Shown: one piece after another, positions 8,305-17,245 of the stretch
Position numbering within the stretch: the first letter of the stretch is position 1
Layout of the letters: every line of letters begins with the position of its first letter
Translations under genes and position numbers: made by a program
Source: Flavihumibacter solisilvae
Lineage (GTDB): Bacteria > Bacteroidota > Bacteroidia > Chitinophagales > Chitinophagaceae
DNA length: 64,000 nt
Assembly (NCBI RefSeq): GCF_000814475.1
Contig: NZ_JSVC01000002.1
Coordinates: forward strand, 219,655 to 283,654
Direction of reading: 5' to 3'
The notes under the pieces: model-generated
The model's input: the letters and a program-made list of their open reading frames with translations, nothing else
Databases searched by the model: none
Told to the model about the DNA's origin: nothing

Positions 8305-9456
8305 ATGTTTGATGTAATACTCGCCTTAACGCTTTCATTTGCTGTATCGTTTCTTGCGATTCCGGTAATTATCAGGGTTTCGGCGATGAAGAAGTTGTAT
8401 GATATCCCGGATGAACGGAAAGTGCATCAGGCACCCATACCTGCACTTGGTGGCCTCGGCATATTTGCAGGGTTTTGTTTTGCAGCACTTTTGATAGCGA
8501 ATTTCCAGGAGGGCAAAGACCTGCAATACTTTCTTGCAGCAGCGGTAGTGATTTTTTACCTGGGGCTAAAAGATGACATAATTGTTATTTCTCCGATCAA
8601 GAAATTTATCGGCCAGGTACTGGCCGCATTTATAGTCATCTATTATGGAAACCTGCAGATCCGCAGCATGGGTGGCTTCATGGGAATCCATGATCTGCCT
8701 GATACGTTCAGCCTGCTGTTTACGTATCTCACGGTCATTGTTATCATCAACTCCTTTAACCTGATTGACGGTGTTGACGGCCTTGCGGGCAGTCTTGGAT
8801 TACTTTCCACCTGCGTATTCGGGATCTATTTTATCAGTGTGGGTCATACTGCTGATGCCGTGTTTGCATTCTCACTGGCCGGATCCATACTGGCGTTCCT
8901 CATTTTTAATTTTCAGCCAGCGCGCATATTCATGGGGGATACAGGTTCCCTGCTGATTGGACTGATCAATGCAGTCCTGGTCATAAAATTCATAAATGTG
9001 GCATCTAACCCCGGCATCCTGATCCCTATCAAAGCTGCACCGGCGGTCGGTTTCGGCGTGCTCGTAGTTCCCTTGCTCGACACATTAAGGGTGTTTGCCA
9101 TCCGGATGTTCCGTCGCCGCTCTCCGTTCTCTCCCGACAGGAATCATATCCATCACCTCCTGCTCGACAACGGATTCTCACACCGTGCAATTGCCATTAT
9201 GCTGCTCGGCCTGAATGCGGCCTGTATTGCAATGGCATTTCTATTCCACAATATCGGTTGTACCTGGCTGATGGCGATCCTGGTTGGCATATTTGCCGTC
9301 CTTATCGGCATAATGTACTATGCCCGCCAGCAACGGCCCAGGCTGTTTGTCACAAGTGTAAAACAAGTGGAAGGAGCCAGCCTTAAACAGGAGGGAGCAA
9401 AGGATCCGAAAAAAATCGTTCCACTGACAGAAGACGCGGTGTTACAGCAGAAATAA
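8305..9456 (+). CDS. WecA/MraY-family undecaprenyl-phosphate sugar-1-phosphate transferase
   Basis: A 383-residue polytopic inner-membrane enzyme that transfers a sugar phosphate (typically GlcNAc-1-P) from UDP-sugar to undecaprenyl phosphate, starting surface glycan synthesis. Visible motifs are DIPDERKVHQAPIPALGGL, NSFNLIDGVDGLAG (catalytic Asp region), FMGDTGSLLIG and RNHIHHLLLDNG; the HIHH form is typical of WecA/TagO rather than MraY. The last 40 or so residues are hydrophilic and probably cytoplasmic. The upstream 187 bases hold a near-consensus TATCTTGG (8244-8251) and no gene that I can see. Confidence 0.9.
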   Translation: MFDVILALTLSFAVSFLAIPVIIRVSAMKKLYDIPDERKVHQAPIPALGGLGIFAGFCFAALLIANFQEGKDLQYFLAAAVVIFYLGLKDDIIVISPIKKFIGQVLAAFIVIYYGNLQIRSMGGFMGIHDLPDTFSLLFTYLTVIVIINSFNLIDGVDGLAGSLGLLSTCVFGIYFISVGHTADAVFAFSLAGSILAFLIFNFQPARIFMGDTGSLLIGLINAVLVIKFINVASNPGILIPIKAAPAVGFGVLVVPLLDTLRVFAIRMFRRRSPFSPDRNHIHHLLLDNGFSHRAIAIMLLGLNAACIAMAFLFHNIGCTWLMAILVGIFAVLIGIMYYARQQRPRLFVTSVKQVEGASLKQEGAKDPKKIVPLTEDAVLQQK

Positions 9457-9467
9457 AGGCATTTCCT

Positions 9468-9475
9468 TAGTTTTG
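9468..9475 (+). promoter_or_regulatory. Candidate -7 element for frr
   Basis: TAGTTTTG matches the Bacteroidota TAnnTTTG consensus exactly and lies 20 bases before the frr ATG. No clear -33 TTG is visible. Confidence 0.5.
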
Positions 9476-9495
9476 CCCCGATTAATTTATAAGCA

Positions 9496-10059
9496 ATGTC
9501 AGAAGATCTATCATTCATCATGGACAGCACAGAAGAATCCATGAAAAAAGCTATTTCGCACCTTGAAGCGGAACTTGTCAAGATCCGCGCAGGAAAAGCC
9601 AATCCCCAGATGCTTGATGGCATAGTAGTAGACTATTACGGTTCCGCAACACCTTTGAACCAGGTTGCCAATATTTCGGTTGCTGACGCCCGCACACTTA
9701 CGGTTCAACCGTGGGAAAAAAACATGCTTCAGCCAATTGAAAGGGCTATCATCAATTCAAACATCGGGATTAATCCTCAGAACGATGGAGTGATTATCCG
9801 GATGTTCCTGCCGCCGCTCACCGAAGAACGCCGTAAGGAACTGGTGAAACGTTGTAACGGGGAAGGTGAGCATTCTAAAGTAGCTATCCGGAACATTCGC
9901 AGGGAAGCGATCGAACAAATCAAAAAACTGCAAAAAGACGGCCTAAGCGAAGACGTAGCGAAAGATGCGGAAAAAAACGCACAGGAAATAACCGACAGGT
10001 ATATTTTACTTGTAGATAAACATCTCACTTCCAAAGAGAAGGAAATCATGGCGGTATAA
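9496..10059 (+). CDS. frr: Ribosome recycling factor
   Basis: A 187-residue tRNA-mimicking protein that, with EF-G, splits the post-termination ribosome. The full family pattern is present: HLEAELVKIRAGKANPQMLDGI, VDYYGSATPLNQVANISVADARTL, FLPPLTEERRKELVK and the C-terminal helix ending DKHLTSKEKEIMAV. Length is typical. The gene is followed by a weak hairpin terminator and then mscL. Confidence 0.97.
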   Translation: MSEDLSFIMDSTEESMKKAISHLEAELVKIRAGKANPQMLDGIVVDYYGSATPLNQVANISVADARTLTVQPWEKNMLQPIERAIINSNIGINPQNDGVIIRMFLPPLTEERRKELVKRCNGEGEHSKVAIRNIRREAIEQIKKLQKDGLSEDVAKDAEKNAQEITDRYILLVDKHLTSKEKEIMAV

Positions 10060-10094
10060 CGCAGGGCGAATACAATCTGCACAATAAGGTAAAA

Positions 10095-10119
10095 GCTGTC
10101 CGGCAAATGGGCAGCTTTT
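10095..10119 (+). terminator. Probable terminator of frr
   Basis: GCTGTCC (10095-10101) can pair with GGGCAGC (10109-10115) with one G-U pair. A run of A precedes the stem and TTTT follows it. Confidence 0.5.
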
Positions 10120-10228
10120 GCTGTTTCATCCCCTGACTCTATATTTTCGGATATCCATCGGCGTTCCGGAAAATAGTTTTTCTCCTGATGTATAAACCGG
10201 TTATTTTTAATTATTAATATTTATTACC

Positions 10229-10630
10229 ATGGGATTTCTGGCCGACTTCAAAGCTTTTGCAACCAAAGGCAACCTCGTTGATGTTGCCATCGGTTTCCTG
10301 ATGGGAACTGCATTTACGAAACTGGTAGGTTCATTTACGGAAGGACTGGTATCTCCGATTCTTGGTTTACTTACCGGTGGTAAGGACTTTTCCAAGATGG
10401 TGTGGACCATCAAGCCCGCAGTAGTGGATGCAGGTAACAAGGTAGTCAGTGAAGCCATAACCTTCAAATATGGAGCTTTCCTAACTTCAGTACTGGATTT
10501 CGTGATCGTTGCCCTTGTATGTTATCTTTTCATCAAAGCTATATTGCGCAAGGATCCAAATGCGAAACCGGGGCCTACCAAAACTGAAGAACTGCTCACT
10601 GAAATCAGGGATGAACTGAAAAAGAAATAA
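10229..10630 (+). CDS. mscL: Large-conductance mechanosensitive channel
   Basis: A 133-residue inner-membrane channel that opens under extreme membrane tension and releases solutes on osmotic downshock. The N-terminal FLADFKAFATKGNLVDVAIGFLMG and the pore helix are family hallmarks. A second helix lies at FLTSVLDFVIVALVCYLFIKAI, and the C-terminal KTEELLTEIRDELKKK bundle helix is intact. It stands as a single gene between two hairpin terminators. Confidence 0.96.
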   Translation: MGFLADFKAFATKGNLVDVAIGFLMGTAFTKLVGSFTEGLVSPILGLLTGGKDFSKMVWTIKPAVVDAGNKVVSEAITFKYGAFLTSVLDFVIVALVCYLFIKAILRKDPNAKPGPTKTEELLTEIRDELKKK

Positions 10631-10641
10631 CGATTCCTTTA

Positions 10642-10649
10642 TATATTTG
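10642..10649 (+). promoter_or_regulatory. Candidate -7 element ahead of the DUF3078 gene
   Basis: TATATTTG matches TAnnTTTG exactly. It lies four bases before the hairpin that terminates mscL, so a transcript starting here would begin in that hairpin. Confidence 0.35.
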
Positions 10650-10653
10650 TTCA

Positions 10654-10688
10654 GGCATTTTGGAGTTATCCGAAATGCCGTTTTTTTT
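10654..10688 (+). terminator. Strong intrinsic terminator of mscL
   Basis: Eleven-bp arms (10654-10664 and 10669-10679, one G-T wobble) around a GTTA loop are followed by eight T at 10681-10688. Confidence 0.85.
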
Positions 10689-10704
10689 AATTTAATACTC
10701 GATT

Positions 10705-11748
10705 ATGAGAAGCTTAACCAGACTGTTAACCTATTCCTCTGTCTTACTTATTATTCCTGCTGTCGTTTCTGCACAGGATCCCAATGTCAGTGGAATGAAA
10801 AGGGATTCGGAACGCGCCAGTTATGACGATACCACCTACAAATACAACGCGAAAGGCTGGAGAAAAGGCGGTGTACTTTCCATCAATTTTGCACAGGGTA
10901 GCAGTGATAACTGGGCCGCAGGTGCTGAAAAATCTTCGTTCTCGCTTGCAGGTTATACAACGCTTTTTGCTAACAAGAAAAAGAACAGGTTCTTCTGGAA
11001 CAATATGCTCGATCTCGGCTACGCAATGCAGCGTACCAGTTCACTGGGCACACGTAAAACCGACGACAAAATAGACTTCTATAGTAAAGCCGGCCATAAC
11101 CTCACTGACAAATGGGCTCTTGCAGGCGTGTTTAACCTTCGTACACAGTTCACTGACGGGTATGATTATGACTATTTAGGTAAAGACATCAAGCGGCGTA
11201 TTTCCGGCTTGTTCGCGCCTGCCTATATCCTGGTTTCGCCGGGTGTTGAATGGAAACCTGCTTCATATTTCAGCATCTTCCTCTCGCCGATTTCGGCAAG
11301 ATGGGTGGTGGTAAGCAATGATCCTTACAGCTACTATTATGAAGATGGCATCATTCCCCTCCCGGATGGTGGACAGGAAACCCCGCTTGCCGCCCAGTAT
11401 GGTGTTAACCCAAGAAGAAAAGTAACTTTTGAGGCTGGTGCATATCTGTCGGCCAACTTTATTAAGGAAGTGATGAAAAATGTCACCTATAAATCCAGGT
11501 TCGACCTTTTCTCCAGTTATGTTTCAAAAAGGGACCCGATTACAGACGAAAAGGGAAGTGCCAAACCCCAGAATATCGATATCTTCTGGACCAACTCTGT
11601 AATCATGAAAGTGAATAAGTGGCTGAGTGTTACCTATAACTTTGATCTTATATATGATGATGACGTCAGGCAGTTCGGACCGGATAAAGATGCAGCGCGT
11701 GTTCAGCTGAGGTCATTGCTTGGTGTTGGTTTTACGACGAAACTGTAA
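10705..11748 (+). CDS. DUF3078 outer-membrane beta-barrel protein
   Basis: A 347-residue secreted protein with a signal peptide (MRSLTRLLTYSSVLLIIPAVVSAQ). The mature part is rich in amphipathic aromatic strands; the segment VLSINFAQGSSDNWAAGAE marks the DUF3078 family of Bacteroidota. Homologues are predicted outer-membrane barrels of unknown role. The sequence from about residue 50 to the end, finishing LLGVGFTTKL, fits a continuous barrel. It starts 17 bases after the mscL terminator T tract. Confidence 0.85.
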   Translation: MRSLTRLLTYSSVLLIIPAVVSAQDPNVSGMKRDSERASYDDTTYKYNAKGWRKGGVLSINFAQGSSDNWAAGAEKSSFSLAGYTTLFANKKKNRFFWNNMLDLGYAMQRTSSLGTRKTDDKIDFYSKAGHNLTDKWALAGVFNLRTQFTDGYDYDYLGKDIKRRISGLFAPAYILVSPGVEWKPASYFSIFLSPISARWVVVSNDPYSYYYEDGIIPLPDGGQETPLAAQYGVNPRRKVTFEAGAYLSANFIKEVMKNVTYKSRFDLFSSYVSKRDPITDEKGSAKPQNIDIFWTNSVIMKVNKWLSVTYNFDLIYDDDVRQFGPDKDAARVQLRSLLGVGFTTKL

Positions 11749-11767
11749 GCCATAGCATCGATATTTG

Positions 11768-11775
11768 TACCTTTG
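11768..11775 (+). promoter_or_regulatory. Candidate -7 element for scpA
   Basis: TACCTTTG matches TAnnTTTG exactly. It is followed within four bases by the hairpin at 11779-11813; the scpA ATG is 65 bases downstream. Confidence 0.4.
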
Positions 11776-11778
11776 TCA

Positions 11779-11820
11779 TGTCCCGGTTTGGTTGTACTTT
11801 GACCACCGGGACATTATTTT
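11779..11820 (+). terminator. Hairpin and T-rich tract between the DUF3078 gene and scpA
   Basis: TGTCCCGGT (11779-11787) pairs perfectly with ACCGGGACA (11805-11813), followed by TTATTTT. It may terminate the DUF3078 gene or form a structured scpA leader; its position just after a promoter-like box leaves both open. Confidence 0.6.
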
Positions 11821-11839
11821 ATTTCATAAAAGAGTTTGT

Positions 11840-12631
11840 ATGGCGGCGTTCCAGGAATCTTACCAGATCAGGTTACCTCAGTTTGAAGGTCCATTCGACC
11901 TGTTGCTGTTCTTCATCGAACGCGATGAGCTGGATATCTATAACATACCGATTACCAGGATCATCAATGATTTCCTGGATTATATCCATAGCCAGGAAAA
12001 ACTCAACATAGAACTTTCAAGTGAATTCATCCTGTTCATTTCCACATTGATGCGGATTAAAGCCAGGCTGCTGCTTCCAAGGAAGGAAATGGATGCCCAG
12101 GGCAATGAAATTGATCCCCGCCAGGAACTTATCGATAAAATCCTCGAATACAAGAAATACAAGCAGGCGTCTGCCGAACTTGCCGAAATGGAAGCAGTTC
12201 GTATGCTGATGGTAAAAAGAGGCAATATTACCCGCGAATTGGGTTCAATTGGAGAGGAATCTTCCGAGGGAACAGAAATTCAGCAGATCACACTTTTCAA
12301 ACTGATGAAGTCTTTTGAAAAGGTAATGCAGAAAGTGTACGAACGGAATAACAAGCCTGTTCACACCGTGGTGCAATACAATTACACCATGGAAAGAAGC
12401 CGGGAAAATGTGCTTGACCTTTGCCGCAGGCAGAAGACACTTTCGTTTGAAAAACTGTTTGAACATTGCGAGAACCGGATCCATGCGATCTTTTCATTTC
12501 TGAGCATGCTGGAGTTGGTGCAACAGAAATATATGCGGATCATGACCGGCGAAGGACGCAATAACTTTATAGTAGAATGGAATGATGAGAGGCAGGAAGA
12601 TGCGGTGGATTTCCTTTTTCCCGCGACCTGA
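11840..12631 (+). CDS. scpA: Segregation and condensation protein A (kleisin)
   Basis: A 263-residue kleisin that bridges the SMC head domains and works with ScpB in chromosome compaction and segregation. The family N terminus YQIRLPQFEGPFDLLLFFIE, the DELDIYNIPITRI segment and the KARLLLPRKE helix are all present, as is a C-terminal winged helix around SFEKLFEHCENRIHAIFSFLSM. The ATG at 11840 (MAAFQESYQIRL) is selected; the frame continues upstream to a TTG at 11765 without family similarity. scpB and smc are not adjacent. It is convergent with the next gene, with four bases between the stops. Confidence 0.92.
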   Translation: MAAFQESYQIRLPQFEGPFDLLLFFIERDELDIYNIPITRIINDFLDYIHSQEKLNIELSSEFILFISTLMRIKARLLLPRKEMDAQGNEIDPRQELIDKILEYKKYKQASAELAEMEAVRMLMVKRGNITRELGSIGEESSEGTEIQQITLFKLMKSFEKVMQKVYERNNKPVHTVVQYNYTMERSRENVLDLCRRQKTLSFEKLFEHCENRIHAIFSFLSMLELVQQKYMRIMTGEGRNNFIVEWNDERQEDAVDFLFPAT

Positions 12632-12635
12632 GGAT

Positions 12636-13259
12636 TCACTCAAATATCTGTAGTAACACCGGGCGCGTACTTGACTTTAAAAGGCTGTCGAGACGACGAA
12701 ACATCGGGTGCGAAACTGTAGGGCAGCCATCGCTCTGGCAAAGCTGGTAAGGATGAATTTCCCTGTCGGGAATGCACTCGAAAGCATGAAGTACAACATA
12801 TCTTTCATACGCATTGCTGTTGCTGTTTTCAAGTCCGTGTAACCGGTAAGCCCGCCCGAATTTTCCAATATAAGACTGGCCAATCATATATTTTCCCAGT
12901 GAGCTGCATTTACTGCCTTTGCCATTTGAGAACTTCCTTCCCGTAAGAAATGCCTCACCGCAGCATCCATGTGAAGTTAGTCCCGCTGCCCTGATGCTGT
13001 CTTTCCTCAGATCATAAATAAAGAACCTGTTTTTCCCGGAAGGAAGGCTCATGTCTACCATGAAGCAATAGTAGGAATTGTAATTGTACCTGCTGGTGTA
13101 GGAGAGAAGGTCTGCGGACTGCCTTTTCAGTCTATCAAAGGTAGCGGCAGAAACTGTATGTTCAGGTTCGCCTCCCGCAGGCGCAAAGTGAACCGCCAGT
13201 GCCGCCGGAATCAGCACCAGGCAAATAATCAGCAGGGTAAGACCTTTTATCACTTTCAT
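12636..13259 (-). CDS. Murein L,D-transpeptidase catalytic-domain protein (YkuD_2 type)
   Basis: A 207-residue exported protein with an N-terminal hydrophobic signal segment (KVIKGLTLLIICLVLIPAALA). The catalytic region shows FSNGKGSKCSSLGKYMIG, YRLHGLE and QSDGCPTVS, the His and Cys pattern of YkuD-like L,D-transpeptidases, which cross-link or modify peptidoglycan. The catalytic Cys is in SDGCPTVS (about residue 180). Length fits the short single-domain form found in Bacteroidota. It is preceded by a 106-base gap from dxs and may share its transcript. Confidence 0.82.
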   Translation of the reverse strand: MKVIKGLTLLIICLVLIPAALAVHFAPAGGEPEHTVSAATFDRLKRQSADLLSYTSRYNYNSYYCFMVDMSLPSGKNRFFIYDLRKDSIRAAGLTSHGCCGEAFLTGRKFSNGKGSKCSSLGKYMIGQSYIGKFGRAYRLHGLENSNSNAYERYVVLHAFECIPDREIHPYQLCQSDGCPTVSHPMFRRLDSLLKSSTRPVLLQIFE

Positions 13260-13365
13260 ATTGTGGACTGCATAACGCGCATCACGCTGCTCTTTTCTTA
13301 ACGATAAACCTGCCTGAATTATTTTGGTCTGTATTGCAGTGAAAAAGTTAAAACCACAGGTCCCG

Positions 13366-15294
13366 TTATTGGTGCAAGGATACGCTTACTTTTTCTTTCA
13401 TCATCTCTTTCAAAACATCTGCAATGGCATTCGCATCAAAGCCACATTCCCTGTGCAATTCTTTTAACGTACCGTGCTCCACAATGCGGTCAGGAATTCC
13501 GAGGATCCGGACCTGCGCCTGGTAATTGTGTGCACTCATGAATTCGAGGACGGCAGATCCGAAACCACCGGTAATCGTTCCGTCTTCAACCGTAATGATC
13601 TTCCTGTAACGCTTGAAAATTTCGTGAAGCATAGCTTCATCAAGTGGTTTTACAAAGCGCATATCGTAGTGGCCTGCATTGATCCCGTATTGTCTTACCT
13701 CGCGGATGGCCGAAGCAGCAAAATTTCCCGGGTGGCCCAAAGACAACACGGCTATTTCTTCTCCTTCCTTCAACCTGCGCCCGGTTCCAACAGTGATTGC
13801 CTTCATTTCAGTCTTCCATTCGGGCATAACTCCTTCACCACGCGGATACCGGATGACAAAAGGGTGTTCCGTTTCGTCGAGCTGGGCTGTATACATCAGG
13901 TTCCGCAACTCGCTTTCATTCATTGGTGCGCTCACGACCAGGTTAGGTATACAGCGCATGTAGGCGATATCATATGCTCCGTGGTGCGTGGGCCCGTCTT
14001 CTCCTACGAGTCCTGCGCGGTCAAGGCAAAAAACAACCGGCAGCTTCTGGATCGCCACATCATGTACAACCTGGTCGTATGCCCTTTGCATGAATGATGA
14101 GTAGATATTACAGAAAACCTTCATTCCCTGTGTGGCGAGACCGGCGCTGACCGTTACGGCGTGCTGTTCGCAAATACCGACATCAATTGCCCGTTGCGGC
14201 ATTTTGTCCATCATGATCTTCAGCGAAGAACCTGAAGGCATGGCCGGTGTAATGCCGAAGATCCGGTCATTTTTTTCCGCCAGTTCCAGGATAGTATGTC
14301 CAAATACGTCCTGGTATTTCGGAGGCTGGGGGGTATCGAAGCTTTTTTTATAGATCTCACCTGTGATCTTATCAAATAGTCCGGGTGCATGCCACTTGGT
14401 CTGGTCTTTTTCGGCAAGTGCATAACCTTTTCCCTTAACAGTGATCACGTGAAGGATCTTGGGTCCGGGAATATTTTTCAGGTCACTTAATGTGTCCACC
14501 AGCTTGGTGATGTTGTGTCCATCGATCGGGCCAAAATACCTCAGATTCAAGGCTTCGAAGAGGTTGCTGCTCTTGCTGACCATCCCTTTTATGGAATGTT
14601 CCAGCTTACTGGCCATTTCCCGCGTAAAGTTTTTGCCTACCGGCAGTTTTCCGAGTGCCTTCCAGACATCGTCCTTAAGCTTGTTGTATGCCGGGGATGT
14701 TGTGATATCGGTAAGGTATTCCTTAAGCGCACCGACATTCGGGTCAATGCTCATGCAGTTATCATTCAGGATGATGAGCACATCTGCATCGGTTACACCT
14801 GCATGATTCATCGCTTCGAAAGCCATTCCCGCGGTCATGGAGCCGTCACCTATTACCGCAACCGATTTCCGGTCCTCACCCTTATATTTCGCCGCCATGG
14901 CCATGCCAAGTGCAGCGGAAATGGAAGTGCTGGAATGACCGACGCCAAATGTATCGTATTCACTTTCAGACCTTTTGGGGAATCCACTCAGTCCGCCATA
15001 CTTTCGGTTTGTAGCAAAATTATCCATCCTGCCGGTGAGGATCTTGTGCCCGTAAGCCTGGTGGCCTACATCCCATACAAGCTGGTCATACGGTGTATTA
15101 TACACGTAATGGAGTGCAGTGGTAAGTTCTACCACGCCAAGGCTGGCAGCAAAATGTCCGCCGTGGACGCTCACCACGTCGATAATATACTGTCGTAATT
15201 CATCGCAGAGCTGGTGAAGCTGCTCTTTGCCCAGTTTTTTCAGGTCTGCGGGAGAACCTATGCCTTGTAATAGCTGACCCTGTTTAATTTCCAT
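13366..15294 (-). CDS. dxs: 1-deoxy-D-xylulose-5-phosphate synthase
   Basis: A 642-residue thiamine-diphosphate enzyme that condenses pyruvate and glyceraldehyde-3-phosphate, the first step of the MEP isoprenoid pathway. Key regions are HGGHFAASLGVVELTTALH, the cofactor motif GDGSMTAGMAFEAMNHAG, PAMPSGSSL, CEQHAVTVSAGLA and DRAGLVGEDGPTHHGAYD. The ATG at 15294 (MEIKQGQLLQGIG) is chosen over a TTG at 15315. Length and domain order match the family. Its promoter should lie in the 136-base divergent gap shared with the sensor kinase gene. Confidence 0.97.
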   Translation of the reverse strand: MEIKQGQLLQGIGSPADLKKLGKEQLHQLCDELRQYIIDVVSVHGGHFAASLGVVELTTALHYVYNTPYDQLVWDVGHQAYGHKILTGRMDNFATNRKYGGLSGFPKRSESEYDTFGVGHSSTSISAALGMAMAAKYKGEDRKSVAVIGDGSMTAGMAFEAMNHAGVTDADVLIILNDNCMSIDPNVGALKEYLTDITTSPAYNKLKDDVWKALGKLPVGKNFTREMASKLEHSIKGMVSKSSNLFEALNLRYFGPIDGHNITKLVDTLSDLKNIPGPKILHVITVKGKGYALAEKDQTKWHAPGLFDKITGEIYKKSFDTPQPPKYQDVFGHTILELAEKNDRIFGITPAMPSGSSLKIMMDKMPQRAIDVGICEQHAVTVSAGLATQGMKVFCNIYSSFMQRAYDQVVHDVAIQKLPVVFCLDRAGLVGEDGPTHHGAYDIAYMRCIPNLVVSAPMNESELRNLMYTAQLDETEHPFVIRYPRGEGVMPEWKTEMKAITVGTGRRLKEGEEIAVLSLGHPGNFAASAIREVRQYGINAGHYDMRFVKPLDEAMLHEIFKRYRKIITVEDGTITGGFGSAVLEFMSAHNYQAQVRILGIPDRIVEHGTLKELHRECGFDANAIADVLKEMMKEKVSVSLHQ

Positions 15295-15430
15295 TCGGTT
15301 GCCGATAATGCCCAAAGATACGTATTTGGAAGCATGCCGACCATCCTACCCACTTCCCCCTAAATACCCCCTATTGGCCATTAATACAATTCAGTATATT
15401 AGTGCCCGACCAAACAGCTAGATTTGTCTC

Positions 15431-16492
15431 ATGCTCCCACGTGGTTATAAATATTATTGGCTCTGCCAGGTCCTGGGTTGGACCTTCGTTACCCTGTCCA
15501 TGCTTTTTTTCGCGTACACTTTTTCGCCCTCGAAAATAGATTCGCGGTTCTTTGTCAGGCTTTTCCTGATCTTCAGCGCCGGGATCTTCAGTACGCATAT
15601 CCTTCGGGCGTATATCCGGAAAAGTGAATGGCTGCTGCTGCCGGTGGAGAAGGTAATTCCACGCATGGTCATTGCAATTATTGTTACCAGCCTGGCCTGT
15701 AGCCTGTTATATATGGGACTGGTGAGCTTCCTCAACGTCCAGTCAGAGGTTCCCAGGAAAATCGAGTTTTCAACGAAATTGCTCGCTTCCACCCTTGATA
15801 TCGGACTGTTCATCATACCATGGACCCTGATCTATTACATTTACCATTATGTAGCGAAAAGCAGGAAACAGGAAGTGGATACGTTAAAACTGGAGGCACT
15901 GGTAAAGGAGCTCGAACTCAAGACGATCAAAGCGCATATCAACCCTCATTTCATCTTCAATGCACTAAACAGCATCAGGGCTTTGATCGATGAAAATCCT
16001 GAACGGGCCCGGACCGCTATAACTGAACTCAGCAATATTCTCAGGAGCAGCATGCAGTCTGAAAAATCAGAGACCGTTCCGCTCGAGAAAGAACTGAACA
16101 TCGTAAGGGATTATCTCGCGCTGGAGCATATCCGATTTGAAGACAGGCTCCAGGTTGAATATGATGTGGATGAAGATACCCTTGATCAGCCCGTTCCGCC
16201 CATGATGCTGCAGACCCTTGTAGAGAACGCTATCAAGCACGGCATTGGAAAACAAATGCGCGGTGGGGTGGTGAGGATTATCTCCGACTTCAAGGAGGAC
16301 TACCACGAGCTAATGGTCCAGAATACCGGCCACCTGAATGGCGGTGCTTTCAATGGAGATGGATTTGGCATCAGCAGTACCCGTAACAGGTTGCAATTGC
16401 TGTTCGGAAATAAAGCTGACTTCAGTATCCGCGAATCAAACGGGAACCTGGTTGAAGCATGTGTCAAGATACCTGTTTCCATTTCAGCATAA
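15431..16492 (+). CDS. LytS/YehU-type sensor histidine kinase
   Basis: A 353-residue membrane kinase. Four hydrophobic helices occupy about residues 10-140. The His_kinase domain follows with the motif KAHINPHFIFNALNS (about 168-182), where the conserved His pair sits, and a HATPase domain with PPMMLQTLVENAIKHG and DGFGISSTRNRL. This family pairs with LytTR response regulators, as here: the regulator gene starts ten bases downstream. The signal is unknown, and no extracellular sensor domain is evident. Confidence 0.92.
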   Translation: MLPRGYKYYWLCQVLGWTFVTLSMLFFAYTFSPSKIDSRFFVRLFLIFSAGIFSTHILRAYIRKSEWLLLPVEKVIPRMVIAIIVTSLACSLLYMGLVSFLNVQSEVPRKIEFSTKLLASTLDIGLFIIPWTLIYYIYHYVAKSRKQEVDTLKLEALVKELELKTIKAHINPHFIFNALNSIRALIDENPERARTAITELSNILRSSMQSEKSETVPLEKELNIVRDYLALEHIRFEDRLQVEYDVDEDTLDQPVPPMMLQTLVENAIKHGIGKQMRGGVVRIISDFKEDYHELMVQNTGHLNGGAFNGDGFGISSTRNRLQLLFGNKADFSIRESNGNLVEACVKIPVSISA

Positions 16493-16502
16493 ACTAACAC
16501 AT

Positions 16503-17234
16503 ATGATAAAGGCTGTACTGATCGATGATGAACGCCTCGCACGTACCGAATTGAAAAAATTACTGATGGATTTCCCGGAAATTGAAGTAGTAGGTGAGGC
16601 CGCGAACGCAACTGAAGGAATTGAATCCATCGAGAATCTGCAACCTGACCTTGTTTTCCTTGATATCCAGATGCCTGGCAAAACAGGTTTTGACATGCTT
16701 AGTGAACTTGAAAAAGCACCTCACGTCATTTTTACAACCGCCTACGATGAATATGCGCTCAAGGCATTTGAAGTGAATGCACTTGACTACCTTCTGAAAC
16801 CAGTTGAACCAAAAAGACTTGCAGACGCAATTCACAAATTGCATATCGCAGAAGAGAAGGAAGCGATGTCACCGGCAATCGGGACAAACCGCAGCCTGCT
16901 GAGTGAAAACGACCAGGTATTTGTGAAGGATGGAGAACGTTGCTGGTTCGTTCGCCTCAGCGATATCAGGCTGTTCGAAAGCGTAGGAAACTATGCAAAA
17001 GTATTCTTCGGCGCCAATAAGCCGCTTATACTAAAGTCATTGAATGCACTCGAAGAAAGACTTGATGAAAAAGTATTCTTCCGTGCCAACAGGAAGCATA
17101 TCGTCAACCTTCGACTGATAGAAAAAATTGAACCGTACTTCAATGGCGGCCTGCTGCTCGAACTGAAAGGAGGAGAAAAAATCGAGGTAAGCAGAAGGCA
17201 AACGGTGAAGTTCAAAGAAATGATGAGCCTCTAA
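16503..17234 (+). CDS. LytTR-family response regulator
   Basis: A 243-residue regulator with an N-terminal receiver domain (acidic pair DDE at residues 8-10, phospho-acceptor Asp54 in VFLDIQMPG, Thr in FTTAYDEYA, Lys in LLKPVEP) and a C-terminal LytTR DNA-binding domain (VRLSDIRLFESVGNYAKV, FFRANRKHIVNL, VSRRQTVKFK). The ATG at 16503 begins the receiver domain exactly. It is co-transcribed with the kinase and probably with the two downstream M28 peptidase genes (11-base gap), which may be co-regulated rather than targets. Confidence 0.94.
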   Translation: MIKAVLIDDERLARTELKKLLMDFPEIEVVGEAANATEGIESIENLQPDLVFLDIQMPGKTGFDMLSELEKAPHVIFTTAYDEYALKAFEVNALDYLLKPVEPKRLADAIHKLHIAEEKEAMSPAIGTNRSLLSENDQVFVKDGERCWFVRLSDIRLFESVGNYAKVFFGANKPLILKSLNALEERLDEKVFFRANRKHIVNLRLIEKIEPYFNGGLLLELKGGEKIEVSRRQTVKFKEMMSL

Positions 17235-17245
17235 TCCCCACATTA

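Noticed and set aside
13474..14097. A 207-codon + strand frame opposite the dxs C-terminal half
   Set aside because: Antisense shadow; dxs motifs on the other strand are unbroken.
14515..15198. A 227-codon + strand frame opposite dxs
   Set aside because: Antisense shadow of a highly conserved enzyme; no recognisable domain and no promoter.
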